Below are positions 44,895 to 53,209 of a DNA stretch of 64,000 bases, piece after piece; position 1 is the first letter of the stretch, and each line of letters begins with the position of its first letter. The position numbers and the translations under genes were made by a program. Under the pieces are notes generated by a model, which was not told the DNA's origin, did not search any database, and saw only the letters and a list, made by a program, of their open reading frames with translations. The stretch comes from Pseudomonas sp. MUP55 (GTDB lineage: Bacteria; Pseudomonadota; Gammaproteobacteria; Pseudomonadales; Pseudomonadaceae): contig NZ_CP138214.1 of assembly GCF_034043515.1 (NCBI RefSeq), positions 2,666,001 through 2,730,000 on the forward strand, written 5' to 3'.

Positions 44895-46187
44895 CTACTG
44901 ATTACGCGTGACTCGCCAGACCGTGTTGGCCAAGTCATCGGCAATGATCAGCGCGCCTTTGGGGTCCACCGTCACACCGACTGGACGACCACGGGTCTTG
45001 CCATCGTCGCCGCGAAAGCCGGTGGCGAAATCCACAGGTTCACCGGCCGGTTTGCCGTTGCTGAACGGCACGAAGATCACCTTGTAGCCCACCGGGTTAT
45101 CGCGGTTCCAACTGCCGTGTTCGCCAACGAATACTCCGTCGGCGAATTTTTCGCCCATGGCCGGGATGGAAAAATCCACACCGAGTGCCGCAACGTGCGA
45201 GCCCAGGCTGTAATCGGGCTTGATCGCCGCAGCCACCTTGGCCGGGTTTTGCGGCTGCGCACGCGGGTCGACGTTCTGGCCCCAGTAGCTGTAGGGCCAG
45301 CCGTAGAAGGCGCCTTCGCGCACCGAGCTGAGGTAATCCGGCACCAGGTCCGGGCCCAGTTCATCGCGCTCGTTGACCACTGTCCACAATTGCCCCGTGC
45401 CCGGCTGGATGCTCAGCGCGGTGGGGTTGCGCAGGCCGGTGGCGTAAGGCTTGTGCGCGCCGGTGGCGGCGTCGATCTGCCAGACCATTGCGCGATCGAT
45501 CTCCACTTCCATGCCGCGCTCGGTGATGTTGCTGTTGGAGCCGATGCCTACATACAACTGGCGTCCGTCCTCGCTTACCGCCAGGGACTTGGTCCAGTGG
45601 TGATTGATCTGCGCGGGCAGGTCAGTGAGTTTGCTCGGGGCGCCGCTGGCTTTGGTCTGGCCTTCGGTGTAGTCGAAGCGCACCAGCGCGTCCTGGTTGG
45701 CCACGTAGATTTTGCCGTCGGCGTAAGCCAGGCCATAGGGCGCGTTGAGGTTTTCGGCGAACACGGTCTTGAGTTCATAAGTGCCGTCACCGTCGGCATC
45801 GCGCAGCAGGGTGATGCGGTTGCCACTCTTGACCTTGGTGTTGCCCTCGGCCTTGATCAGGCTGGCGATCACGTCCTTGGGCTTGAGCTTGGCCGCACTG
45901 CCGCCACGACCTTCAGCGACGAGGATGTCGCCGTTGGGCAGTACCAGGGTTTGACGCGGAATCGCAAGATCGGTGGCGATGGCGGTGATGCTGTAGCCTT
46001 CCGGCACCTTGGGCTTCTGGTCGCCCCAGGCGGCGGGTTCGGCGATCTTCATGCTCGGCAGCAGGCTGCTTTGTTGAGCCGGCAACTTGGGGTCGGGGCC
46101 ATGGACCTGGGTATTGTCGCCTTCGCCGCCACACGCTGTGAGTAACAGCGCTGCGCTCAGCAGGGTCAATGCGGGGGTGGTTTTCAT
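44895..46187 (-). CDS. PQQ-type sugar/sorbosone dehydrogenase-like lipoprotein
   Basis: A 430-residue protein. The signal ends ALLLTAC, a good lipobox with Cys19, so it is a lipoprotein. The rest is a beta-propeller of the soluble glucose/sorbosone dehydrogenase type (repeated blades such as YGLAYADGKIYVANQD, LRNPTALSIQPGTGQLW and VFVGEHGSWNRDNPVGY). It probably oxidises sugars in the periplasm, with PQQ as cofactor in known relatives. Its start overlaps the stop of the membrane protein gene by ATGA, so they are coupled. Confidence 0.87.
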   Translation of the reverse strand: MKTTPALTLLSAALLLTACGGEGDNTQVHGPDPKLPAQQSSLLPSMKIAEPAAWGDQKPKVPEGYSITAIATDLAIPRQTLVLPNGDILVAEGRGGSAAKLKPKDVIASLIKAEGNTKVKSGNRITLLRDADGDGTYELKTVFAENLNAPYGLAYADGKIYVANQDALVRFDYTEGQTKASGAPSKLTDLPAQINHHWTKSLAVSEDGRQLYVGIGSNSNITERGMEVEIDRAMVWQIDAATGAHKPYATGLRNPTALSIQPGTGQLWTVVNERDELGPDLVPDYLSSVREGAFYGWPYSYWGQNVDPRAQPQNPAKVAAAIKPDYSLGSHVAALGVDFSIPAMGEKFADGVFVGEHGSWNRDNPVGYKVIFVPFSNGKPAGEPVDFATGFRGDDGKTRGRPVGVTVDPKGALIIADDLANTVWRVTRNQ

Positions 46188-46606
46188 TGGGTAGCTCCCG
46201 AACGCAGGTTAGTCAGGCCGATCCACGTGGCCACTACGGCCAGCAGCGTGACGATCGCCGACAGCACCAGACCGGTCGGCATCATGGCGTAGGCATCCTT
46301 GGCGTGCTGGAAAGCGTTGATCAGGCCCAGCACCCAGGCGGCCAGCAACAACAGGAAGTAGGCGACAGGGCGCCCGGCCTTGCGTTCGGCGCGCACCAGA
46401 TTGACCAGGGCGAACAACAGGGCAAACCCACTGAACACCAGCGCGCCGGCGATCAGCCAGGAGGCGAAGTTGGCCCATTGAATCTGGTAGGTCTGGCCGT
46501 AGGCAATGTCGCTGAGCAGGGCGCCCAGGAACAGCGGCCCGCTGCCGGCGAGCAAGGTCGCATGCAGCGGGCCCGGCGTGCGGCGATAGGCGGTGAGGGT
46601 AGTCAT
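46184..46606 (-). CDS. DUF2231-like four-helix membrane protein
   Basis: A 140-residue protein with four hydrophobic segments (about 20-37, 43-66, 80-98 and 108-130). The layout of conserved His (PGPLHATLL at the start and FQHAKDAYAMMPTG) resembles DUF2231 proteins that may bind haem. Translationally coupled to the sugar dehydrogenase lipoprotein; it may pass its electrons to the membrane (inference). Confidence 0.75.
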   Translation of the reverse strand: MTTLTAYRRTPGPLHATLLAGSGPLFLGALLSDIAYGQTYQIQWANFASWLIAGALVFSGFALLFALVNLVRAERKAGRPVAYFLLLLAAWVLGLINAFQHAKDAYAMMPTGLVLSAIVTLLAVVATWIGLTNLRSGATQ

Positions 46607-46804
46607 GAGTGGGGCAGCTCCTTATCGTTCGGCACGCCTGGTTAGACGTGCGATGACTTTGCATAGAGACTTTGCATAGGAAAGGAGCGCGCTGTTTGTG
46701 AGAAAGTTCACCCAGGGTTCGTGTCGGGATGTTTTTCGAACCCTTGACCGCAGGCTTCACCTAAGCCTTTAACCCTTCCCTGATTGCTTATGACAGGCGT
46801 TCCC

Positions 46805-47833
46805 ATGACTTATCCTCGCATCGGCTTTGCATGCCAGTACAAGCATCCCGAGCGGCTGCCGTCCGCCAGCGCCCTGAAGTTGATCGAAGGCCCGTTCAAC
46901 CCGCGCACCACCACACTGCGCTGGATGGACAGCGTCGAGCCGCAGGTGGCGCGGGATAAACTGGTCGAGGTGGTCACCCACAACCTGGCCGCGCAATTGC
47001 GCCTGCTGGCGTATGTCGCCGAACTGCCGCCAACCTTGCGCATGCTGCGCCTGAGCAGTGATCTGCTGCCGTTCTACAGCCACCCGAAAGTGGCCGCCGC
47101 GTATCAGGACCCAGCCATCGCGCGCCAGTTGCAGGAAGGCTTTGCCGCCATCGGTGAGCTGGCGCGGGCATCGGACATTCGCCTGTCGTTCCATCCCGGC
47201 CAGTACTGTGTGCTGGGCTCGGAAAACCCCGGCGTGGTGGAGAACAGCCTGGCGGAATTTGAATACCACGCCGACATGATCCGCATGATGGGCTACGGCC
47301 GGCGCTTCCAGGACCTCAAATGCAACGTGCACATCGCCGGGCGCCTGGGCGTGGAGGGCACGCGGGCGGTGTGGCCGCGCCTGTCCGAAGTGGCGCGTAA
47401 CTGCATCACCTTTGAGAATGACGAAAAGACCTACGGCCTGGACCATTGCCTGCAGGTCGCCGACCTCGCACCGGTGGTGCTGGACATTCACCATTGCTGG
47501 ATCAACGAAGACCACTACATCGACCCCGACTCCCCACGTGTGGCCCAGGTGATCGACAGCTGGCGCGGCGTCCGGCCCACGATGCATTACTCCCAGCCCC
47601 AGGAAAGCCTGCAGGCGCTGGGCTTTGACGCCGAGCATAAGCTGGAAATGGCGGCCTTGTTGCAAGTGGTCTCCAAGCGCGACCTCTACGCCCACAGCGC
47701 GCAAATGTGGAATCGCTGGACAAACGACTACGCGCTGCAGTTTCTCGACCGCTTCGACATCATGCTCGAAGCCAAGGACAAGAACCTGGCCGCCCTGGCG
47801 TTCTACCGGTATTGGCAGCAACGCGCGGCTTGA
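46805..47833 (+). CDS. uvsE: UV damage endonuclease UvsE-like
   Basis: A 342-residue TIM-barrel protein of the UVDE family. IGFACQYKHP opens the first strand; metal ligands are seen in SFHPGQYCVLG, HADMIRM, CNVHIAGR, TFENDEKTYG, DIHHCW and HSAQMWN. UvsE nicks DNA 5' to UV photoproducts. ATG 46805 is used. It is followed by a small P-loop protein 39 bases on. Its own 198-base upstream region has no other feature. Confidence 0.88.
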   Translation: MTYPRIGFACQYKHPERLPSASALKLIEGPFNPRTTTLRWMDSVEPQVARDKLVEVVTHNLAAQLRLLAYVAELPPTLRMLRLSSDLLPFYSHPKVAAAYQDPAIARQLQEGFAAIGELARASDIRLSFHPGQYCVLGSENPGVVENSLAEFEYHADMIRMMGYGRRFQDLKCNVHIAGRLGVEGTRAVWPRLSEVARNCITFENDEKTYGLDHCLQVADLAPVVLDIHHCWINEDHYIDPDSPRVAQVIDSWRGVRPTMHYSQPQESLQALGFDAEHKLEMAALLQVVSKRDLYAHSAQMWNRWTNDYALQFLDRFDIMLEAKDKNLAALAFYRYWQQRAA

Positions 47834-47872
47834 AACATGGCATGCTTTACCGCCCGACAAAGGAAGCGTCCC

Positions 47873-48352
47873 ATGGCTACCCTGCACCTGCTCTGCGGCA
47901 AGATTGCATCCGGCAAGTCCACCCTCGCCAGCCGCCTGGCCACTGATCACGCTGCCATCCTGCTCAGCGAAGACCATTGGCTGGCCACGCTGTATCCCGG
48001 GCAGATCAAGACCATCGCTGATTACCTGGCCTGTGCCCGGCAGATCCGCGGTGTGGTGGAGCCGCTGGTGATTGAGCTGCTGAAGTCGGGCGTGAATGTG
48101 GTGCTGGATTTTCCGGCCAATACCCTGGCCAATCGCGAATGGCTGCTCGGCCTGGCGCAGGCCGCCCAGGTAACGCACTGCCTGCATTACCTGGAGCTGG
48201 ACGACGCCGCCTGCCGTGCTCGACTGCACGCACGCAACGCCAGCGGCGAGCATGATTTCGCCGCCACCGATGCTGAATTCGACCTGATCACCCGCCACTT
48301 TTGTGTGCCGAGTAAGGAGGAGGGGCTGGTGATCGAGGTGCATCGCCTGTGA
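47873..48352 (+). CDS. Small P-loop ATPase/kinase (AAA_33-like)
   Basis: A 159-residue protein with Walker A CGKIASGKST near residue 8 and a basic lid C-R-A-R-L-H-A-R-N further on. It resembles zeta-toxin or nucleoside/aminoglycoside kinase-like AAA_33 proteins. No antitoxin is adjacent. ATG 47873 has AGGAAG upstream. Its stop overlaps the GTG start of the nucleotidyltransferase (GTGA), so the two act in one operon. Confidence 0.83.
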   Translation: MATLHLLCGKIASGKSTLASRLATDHAAILLSEDHWLATLYPGQIKTIADYLACARQIRGVVEPLVIELLKSGVNVVLDFPANTLANREWLLGLAQAAQVTHCLHYLELDDAACRARLHARNASGEHDFAATDAEFDLITRHFCVPSKEEGLVIEVHRL

Positions 48353-49125
48353 GTGCTGAACGACCTATGGGTATTGACGCCAACGGCTATGTTGTCACCG
48401 TCGGCGCGGTGCCCGTGCAGCCTGAGTTCGAGCCCTTGCTGGCGGATGTGGTGGCGACGCTTTCACAGCCCGCCTTCGGGCTGGATGGCATTTACCTTTA
48501 TGGCAGTGTCGCCAGGGGTGATGCCAGTGCCGAAGCGTCCGACCTTGATCTCACCCTGATCCTGCGTGATGCCCCCGACGCGCGCATGCTCGAGCAGCTT
48601 GAACTGGCGCGGCTGGCGCTGGAGCAGCGGCATACCTGTGTAACCAAGGTCGATTTCGACATGGGTCACCGCGCACAGGCATTGGCGCCGGAGAACCACA
48701 ACCGCTGGGGGTTTTGGCTCAAGCATCATTGCCGATGCCTGTGGGGCGATGACCTCGCGGTGCGGTTCGAGCTATTCAAACCCTCCCGTGACATCGCCCT
48801 GGCGCTTAATGGTGATTTTGCAGAGGTGCTGGGCAATTATCGTGCAGCTATTGCTCAAGCCGAGGCAGTGGAGCAGCGTCTGCGCTTACAGCGCGAAGCT
48901 GCGCGCACGTTGATTCGCTCCACTCATACGCTGCGTTCACCAGAGGCATCGATGTGGCCGCAAACGCTGGAAGAGCATGTAGCAATGTTCCGGCAGCATT
49001 ACCCGGCAATGATCACCCAAATCGCGTACTTCCTGTTCGAAGCCAGAAATCCCAGCGCCGAGCGCGAGGCGTTCCTGCTGCGTCTTGATGCATTTGCTAA
49101 CTGGATAGCTGCCCAGCCAGAATAA
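48349..49125 (+). CDS. Nucleotidyltransferase-fold protein
   Basis: A 258-residue protein with a minimal nucleotidyltransferase domain: YLYGSVARGDASAEASDLDL carries the GS-x10-DxD pattern, and VDFDMGHRA gives a third acidic residue. The C-terminal half is helical. It could modify a small molecule, RNA or protein. GTG 48349 overlaps the upstream stop. Its 3' end is duplicated in the REPIN region just downstream. Confidence 0.85.
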   Translation: MSAERPMGIDANGYVVTVGAVPVQPEFEPLLADVVATLSQPAFGLDGIYLYGSVARGDASAEASDLDLTLILRDAPDARMLEQLELARLALEQRHTCVTKVDFDMGHRAQALAPENHNRWGFWLKHHCRCLWGDDLAVRFELFKPSRDIALALNGDFAEVLGNYRAAIAQAEAVEQRLRLQREAARTLIRSTHTLRSPEASMWPQTLEEHVAMFRQHYPAMITQIAYFLFEARNPSAEREAFLLRLDAFANWIAAQPE

Positions 49126-49134
49126 TCCCCACAA

Positions 49135-49241
49135 CCTGTGGCGAGGGAGCTTTCTCCCGCTGGGGCGCGAAGCAGCCCGCTCTTAGCTTTAAAGAATGGG
49201 CCTGCTGCGCAGTCCAGCGGGAGCAAGCTCCCTCGCCACAA
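49135..49241. repeat. REPIN (GTGGCGAGGG type), unit 1
   Basis: Paired arms nine bases after the nucleotidyltransferase stop. Followed by GTGATCGGAAAGGGATCAATC, which recurs 219 bases on. Confidence 0.9.
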
Positions 49242-49275
49242 TGACCGTTGTGATCGGAAAGGGATCAATCAAATG

Positions 49276-49352
49276 CGCGAGCGCAAGGCGTTCTCGCTGG
49301 GTATTGATGCATTTGCTAACTTAATAGCTGCCAGCCAGAACAAACCCCACAA
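49276..49352 (+). pseudogene. Decayed copy of the nucleotidyltransferase 3' end
   Basis: GAGCGCAAGGCGTTCTCGCT through TGATGCATTTGCTAACTTAA matches the last ~22 codons of the gene (DAFANLIA against DAFANWIA). A base is missing, so the stop is lost, and it runs into the same CCCCACAACC before the next REPIN. Confidence 0.8.
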
Positions 49353-49460
49353 CCTGTGGCGAGGGAGCTTGCTCCCGCTGGGGCGCGAAGCGGCCCCGCT
49401 CTTAGCCTTAACGAATGGGACTGCTGCGCAGTCCAGCGGGAGCAAGCTCCCTCGCCACAG
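49353..49460. repeat. REPIN (GTGGCGAGGG type), unit 2
   Basis: Second copy, followed again by GTGATCGGAAAGGGATCAATC and AAATGCGCG, after which the duplication ends near 49499. Confidence 0.9.
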
Positions 49461-49511
49461 TGACCATTGTGATCGGAAAGGGATCAATCAAATGCGCGTC
49501 CGAACAAGCGC

Positions 49512-50066
49512 TCAACCCAGCAGCGCTTGGGTCTCGACCACTCTGGCATAGTCCATCGCCAGGTTACTCAACGACAGCGCATGCACGTCTTCCGCCGGCC
49601 ATAGCCGTCCCGACAGATCGGTCTGGTCGAAGGTAAAGCAGGCGTCCGCGACCACGATCACGTCAAAGCCCAGGTTGCCAGCCGAGCGTGCCGTTGCCTC
49701 GACGGAGTTGTTGGTAATGACGCCAACGATCACCACTTGCCTGATCGAGCGTGTGTGCAGCCAGCGCTCCAGCCCCGTAGCGGTAAACGCATCCGGAACG
49801 TTTTTTTCCATTACCTGTTCATGGGCGAGGGGCTGCAGCGCGTCCTGGAATTCGCAGCCGGGCTGTCCTGGCCAGAACACCGAGCCAGGGGAACGAGAGA
49901 TATGCCGCACATGGATAACCGGGCGTTGCGCCTGTCGCCATGCACCAAGGAGTTGCTCTATGTGCCGCTCAGCGTCTGGGTTATTGCGCCGGCCAAGCGA
50001 GGCGCCGGCCATGCCTTTTTGCATGTCGATGATCACCAACGCCGCGTTCATCGCTAACGGATCCAT
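49512..50066 (-). CDS. Isochorismatase-fold hydrolase with Ser in place of the catalytic Cys
   Basis: A 184-residue protein. The Asp motif ALVIIDMQKG is present and a Lys lies in VMEKNVPDAF. The position of the nucleophile reads VITNNSVEATARSAGNLG, so Ser replaces the Cys of cysteine hydrolases (TNxCVEAT). TNNSVEAT proteins form a known branch of the fold, so this need not be a decay. ATG 50066 has AAAGGA upstream. Confidence 0.85.
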   Translation of the reverse strand: MDPLAMNAALVIIDMQKGMAGASLGRRNNPDAERHIEQLLGAWRQAQRPVIHVRHISRSPGSVFWPGQPGCEFQDALQPLAHEQVMEKNVPDAFTATGLERWLHTRSIRQVVIVGVITNNSVEATARSAGNLGFDVIVVADACFTFDQTDLSGRLWPAEDVHALSLSNLAMDYARVVETQALLG

Positions 50067-50159
50067 GGTCTGTCCTTTGACGTTCGAAGGGCGAAACATA
50101 ACAGCCAGGGCAGGGCGGCGGACAGTGATTTGCGCGCCATGTGCCCGGGCTTCAATCCG

Positions 50160-50723
50160 TCACACCGGCAACAACCCCGCCTCCTGATAGCTCTGCACCA
50201 ATTCATCATACAAACCAATATCCGCCCGGGTGCGAGCGATCAATTGTGCGCCGGCGATGGCGGTGTAAATCGCACGGGCGCGGCGCTGGCACGTGTCTTC
50301 ATCGCCCAGCTTGAGCTCGGCCAGCCGTGCGGCCAGCCACGCCACGTTGATTTCGGCGAACGCGACGACTTCCTGTTTCACAGGCTCAGGCAGGTCCTGG
50401 TATTCCGCCGCCATGAAGCTGGACAGGCACAGCCGGTTGCCGTTTTCGAGTGAGGTTCGAAAAATGCTCGGGTAGCGCCGCAGGCATTCGCGCGGGTCCG
50501 GCGTTTCGCGGTGGATCGCGTCGAGCACGTGGGCGGTGTCTTCCCAATAGCGTTTGGCGACTGCCGCGCCGAGGTCGGCCTTGCTCGGGAAGTGGTAGTA
50601 GATACTGGCGTTCTTGATCCCCACCGTTTCACCGATGCTGCGAAAGTTGATTCCGCTGTAGCCGAAATGCTGCGCCGCGATTTTGGCGGCTTCCAGAATG
50701 GCTTCTCGGGCGTTTTCGCTCAC
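50160..50723 (-). CDS. TetR-family repressor
   Basis: A 187-residue protein with a TetR helix-turn-helix (INFRSIGETVGIKNASIYYH FPSK) and a helical ligand domain. It is divergent from a glutathione S-transferase gene with two near-identical inverted repeats between them, so it likely represses both. The ligand is unknown. Confidence 0.9.
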   Translation of the reverse strand: MSENAREAILEAAKIAAQHFGYSGINFRSIGETVGIKNASIYYHFPSKADLGAAVAKRYWEDTAHVLDAIHRETPDPRECLRRYPSIFRTSLENGNRLCLSSFMAAEYQDLPEPVKQEVVAFAEINVAWLAARLAELKLGDEDTCQRRARAIYTAIAGAQLIARTRADIGLYDELVQSYQEAGLLPV

Positions 50724-50776
50724 GTGTTGAGTCCTCGGTGGCTGGGTGACAGTGCCGATTCTACACCTGAATAATT

Positions 50777-50852
50777 TTACCTGCCAACTGACAGGTAGAG
50801 GTTGACGGGCGCGAATAAAGCGCTCAGTCTTTACCTACCACTTGACAGGTAG
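50777..50852. promoter_or_regulatory. Two 22-base TetR operator candidates
   Basis: TTACCTGCCAACTGACAGG(TAG) at 50777-50798 and TTACCTACCACTTGACAGG(TAG) at 50831-50852 differ at three positions and have inverted TACCT/AGGTA ends. The first overlaps a possible tetR -35 (TTGGCA with TAGAAT 18 bases on, minus strand). The second ends 12 bases before the GST start codon. Confidence 0.7.
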
Positions 50853-50863
50853 GCGAGAAAATC

Positions 50864-51565
50864 ATGACATCCCAACACACCCGATCCGACAGCTCCACTG
50901 GCTCCATGATGAAAATCTACGACTGGTACAACGGCCCTTACCCAGCGCGTGTTCGCATCGCCCTGGCAGAAAAGGGGCTGCTTGCAGACACCCGGTTCGA
51001 GTCCATCAACCTCTGGGAAGGCGAGCACAAACAGCCTGCGTTTCTAGCCCTGAACTACTCCGGCACCCTGCCTGTGCTGGAGTTGCAGGACGGCACGCTG
51101 ATTGCCGAATGCACGGCCATCACCCAATACCTGGACAGGTTGGACGGCAACCCGCAGCTCACTGGCAAGACGCCGACGGAGCAAGGCCTGATTCACATGA
51201 TGACGCGCCGCGCGGAAATCGAATTGATGGATGCGGTCAGCGTTTACTTCCACCACGCCACCCCTGGGCTGGGGCCTCATGTCGAGCTGTACCAGAACGC
51301 CGAATGGGGCGAGCGCATGGGTGACAAGGCCGTACGCGGCATGCGTCACTTCGACGCCATCCTCCAGACTCGGCCCTTTGTGGCAGGCGACGCGTTCTCG
51401 ATGGCCGACATCGCCGTGCTCGGCGGCCTGATATTCGCGTCACTGGTCAAGCTGCCCGTGCCCGAGGAATGCCATGCGCTGCTGGCCTGGCATGCCAGGA
51501 TGAACGAGCGCGCCAGCGTCAAAACCTGGCACGCGATGGTGCAGGAGGGCGATCGACAAAACTGA
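50864..51565 (+). CDS. Glutathione S-transferase
   Basis: A 233-residue protein. The N-terminal thioredoxin-like domain starts MKIYDWYNGPYPARVRIALA with a glutathione-binding GTLPVLELQDGTLIAECTAI. The C-terminal helical domain has FVAGDAFSMADIAVLGGL. Probably detoxification, induced by the ligand of the divergent TetR. ATG 50864 is used; ATG 50906 is an alternative without a ribosome site. Confidence 0.88.
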   Translation: MTSQHTRSDSSTGSMMKIYDWYNGPYPARVRIALAEKGLLADTRFESINLWEGEHKQPAFLALNYSGTLPVLELQDGTLIAECTAITQYLDRLDGNPQLTGKTPTEQGLIHMMTRRAEIELMDAVSVYFHHATPGLGPHVELYQNAEWGERMGDKAVRGMRHFDAILQTRPFVAGDAFSMADIAVLGGLIFASLVKLPVPEECHALLAWHARMNERASVKTWHAMVQEGDRQN

Positions 51566-51696
51566 AAATCCGCACGCGCGCAGGGCCCGCCCATGGACGG
51601 CGGGCCGCTGTGCGTTTTTCATGATGGCGATTTGTTCGAAGCCATCTGCGTTTGCCTTTACACTGCGTGCCCCTATTTTCAGCAAGGATGCTTTGG

Positions 51697-53109
51697 ATGC
51701 GTTCGTTCGTCAGCGCTGTATGCCTTTCCATTACCTTCGCCGCCAGCGCCTGGGGCGAACCGCGCGCGTTTTCGGTGGACGATCCGAGCGGGCACTACCG
51801 GGTGGAAGTACTGTTCCCCGATGCGCCGCAAGACCTGCAACAACTGGCGCCGGCAGTCATCACCCTGCGCGACAAAACCACCCTCGCCATCCTGCAGCAA
51901 TTGCAAACCCCTGCCGGCAATGTGCCGCTGGATCAGAACGGCAAGACCAACGCCGATCACTTAACCGGGGAGCACGGCTTGTTGTACTTCGCGGATATGG
52001 ACGGCGATGGCCGTCAGGACCTGGCGATCCGCAACGGCAGCAGCGAGGATGACGAGAGCCAGTACCATTACGACGTCTACCTGCAGGACCCACAGCAGCC
52101 GCAATGGCGGCGCAACGGGCCGTTGTCGGAGCTGGCCAACGAAAACTTCGGCGGCATGTTTTCGGTCTCCGCCAGCGACAGCATTATCCATTCCCAAACC
52201 GACAAAGGTTGCTGCTGGACCCGCTCCAGTCGCCTGCAGATGCGCGACGGCCAATTGGTGCGGCTCAATTCCTACACCCAGGCAGAAGTCCCGCCTACGG
52301 GGTACGCTGAAAGTGACACCAGCATGCCCGGCGGTTACATGCTGCGCACCACCGGTGAATGGAAGGACGGCAAGTGGCTGGAGACGCCTCGCCTGGAAGG
52401 GCCGGTCAACGAAGACCCGCAGTACCTCGTCGGCACCCTCAAGGGCAAGATCCCGGTGCAGATCTGGTATCAGCAGCAGGGCGATGTACTGATTGGTGAG
52501 CTGCGCTATACCAAAAGCGGCAGTGGCGACTTGATCAAGCTGGTGGGCAATCAGGAGGAGTACGATGGCAAACCGTTTATCTACCTCTACGAGTATGCCG
52601 ATGACGGCCGCAGGACCGGCATCTGGCGCATCACCCGGCAAACCGTCGCGCCTTATGCCTACACCGGCACCTGGGTCAGCGGCAACACGCGCAACACGCC
52701 GGAACTGGCCATCGATTTGCGCCAGGAAGACCGCGCTGCGCAATACAAAAAACTCGGCGATGTGCCCCGCGACCAGCGCAGTGGCCACTATCAGATGCGC
52801 AACGACTTCCTGGGCCGCGACGGTGACCTTGAGCTTAATATCCTGCCCGAGCGCGATGCCCAAGGCCGCGAAATCGCCGAGTTCAGCGTCACCCTCAAGG
52901 ACGCGGGCACTTCCAACGTCATCATCACTGAGCAGCACCGCGTGCCGATGGAAACCGATAACCTGATCATCGTGCGTGGCCCCCTGGCGCCCCAATCAAA
53001 CGGGCCGTACCACATACAACTGGTGAAGAATTTTGCGGTGATCAACCACAACTCCAGGCCGGACGCGCAGGATTACTTCACGGGGATGTACCGCAAGCAG
53101 CCTCGCTGA
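51697..53109 (+). CDS. Exported hypothetical protein with an EF-hand-like DxDGD loop
   Basis: A 470-residue protein with a signal peptide (MRSFVSAVCLSITFAASAWG) and no membrane segment. The N-terminal part has FADMDGDGRQDLAIRN, a calcium-loop/FG-GAP-like motif, and a Cys pair in KGCCWTRS. The C-terminal half is rich in beta strands. I do not recognise a named family; XAC2610-like periplasmic proteins share the loop. AAGGA eight bases upstream decides ATG 51697. Alone on its transcript. Confidence 0.72.
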   Translation: MRSFVSAVCLSITFAASAWGEPRAFSVDDPSGHYRVEVLFPDAPQDLQQLAPAVITLRDKTTLAILQQLQTPAGNVPLDQNGKTNADHLTGEHGLLYFADMDGDGRQDLAIRNGSSEDDESQYHYDVYLQDPQQPQWRRNGPLSELANENFGGMFSVSASDSIIHSQTDKGCCWTRSSRLQMRDGQLVRLNSYTQAEVPPTGYAESDTSMPGGYMLRTTGEWKDGKWLETPRLEGPVNEDPQYLVGTLKGKIPVQIWYQQQGDVLIGELRYTKSGSGDLIKLVGNQEEYDGKPFIYLYEYADDGRRTGIWRITRQTVAPYAYTGTWVSGNTRNTPELAIDLRQEDRAAQYKKLGDVPRDQRSGHYQMRNDFLGRDGDLELNILPERDAQGREIAEFSVTLKDAGTSNVIITEQHRVPMETDNLIIVRGPLAPQSNGPYHIQLVKNFAVINHNSRPDAQDYFTGMYRKQPR

Positions 53110-53209
53110 CACCGGTGATTGCCCACCTGCCCACTGAACCGCTACCCTCGGTTCGACTTCCCTATCCACGACCGTAACAGTGAGTCACGGTCTGCACTGA
53201 ATCAGGACG

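Noticed and set aside
47873..49125. Toxin-antitoxin or defence pair (zeta-like kinase with a nucleotidyltransferase, MNT/HEPN style)
   Set aside because: No antitoxin or HEPN partner is seen; the P-loop protein and nucleotidyltransferase look like small-molecule enzymes. Left as an operon of unknown role.
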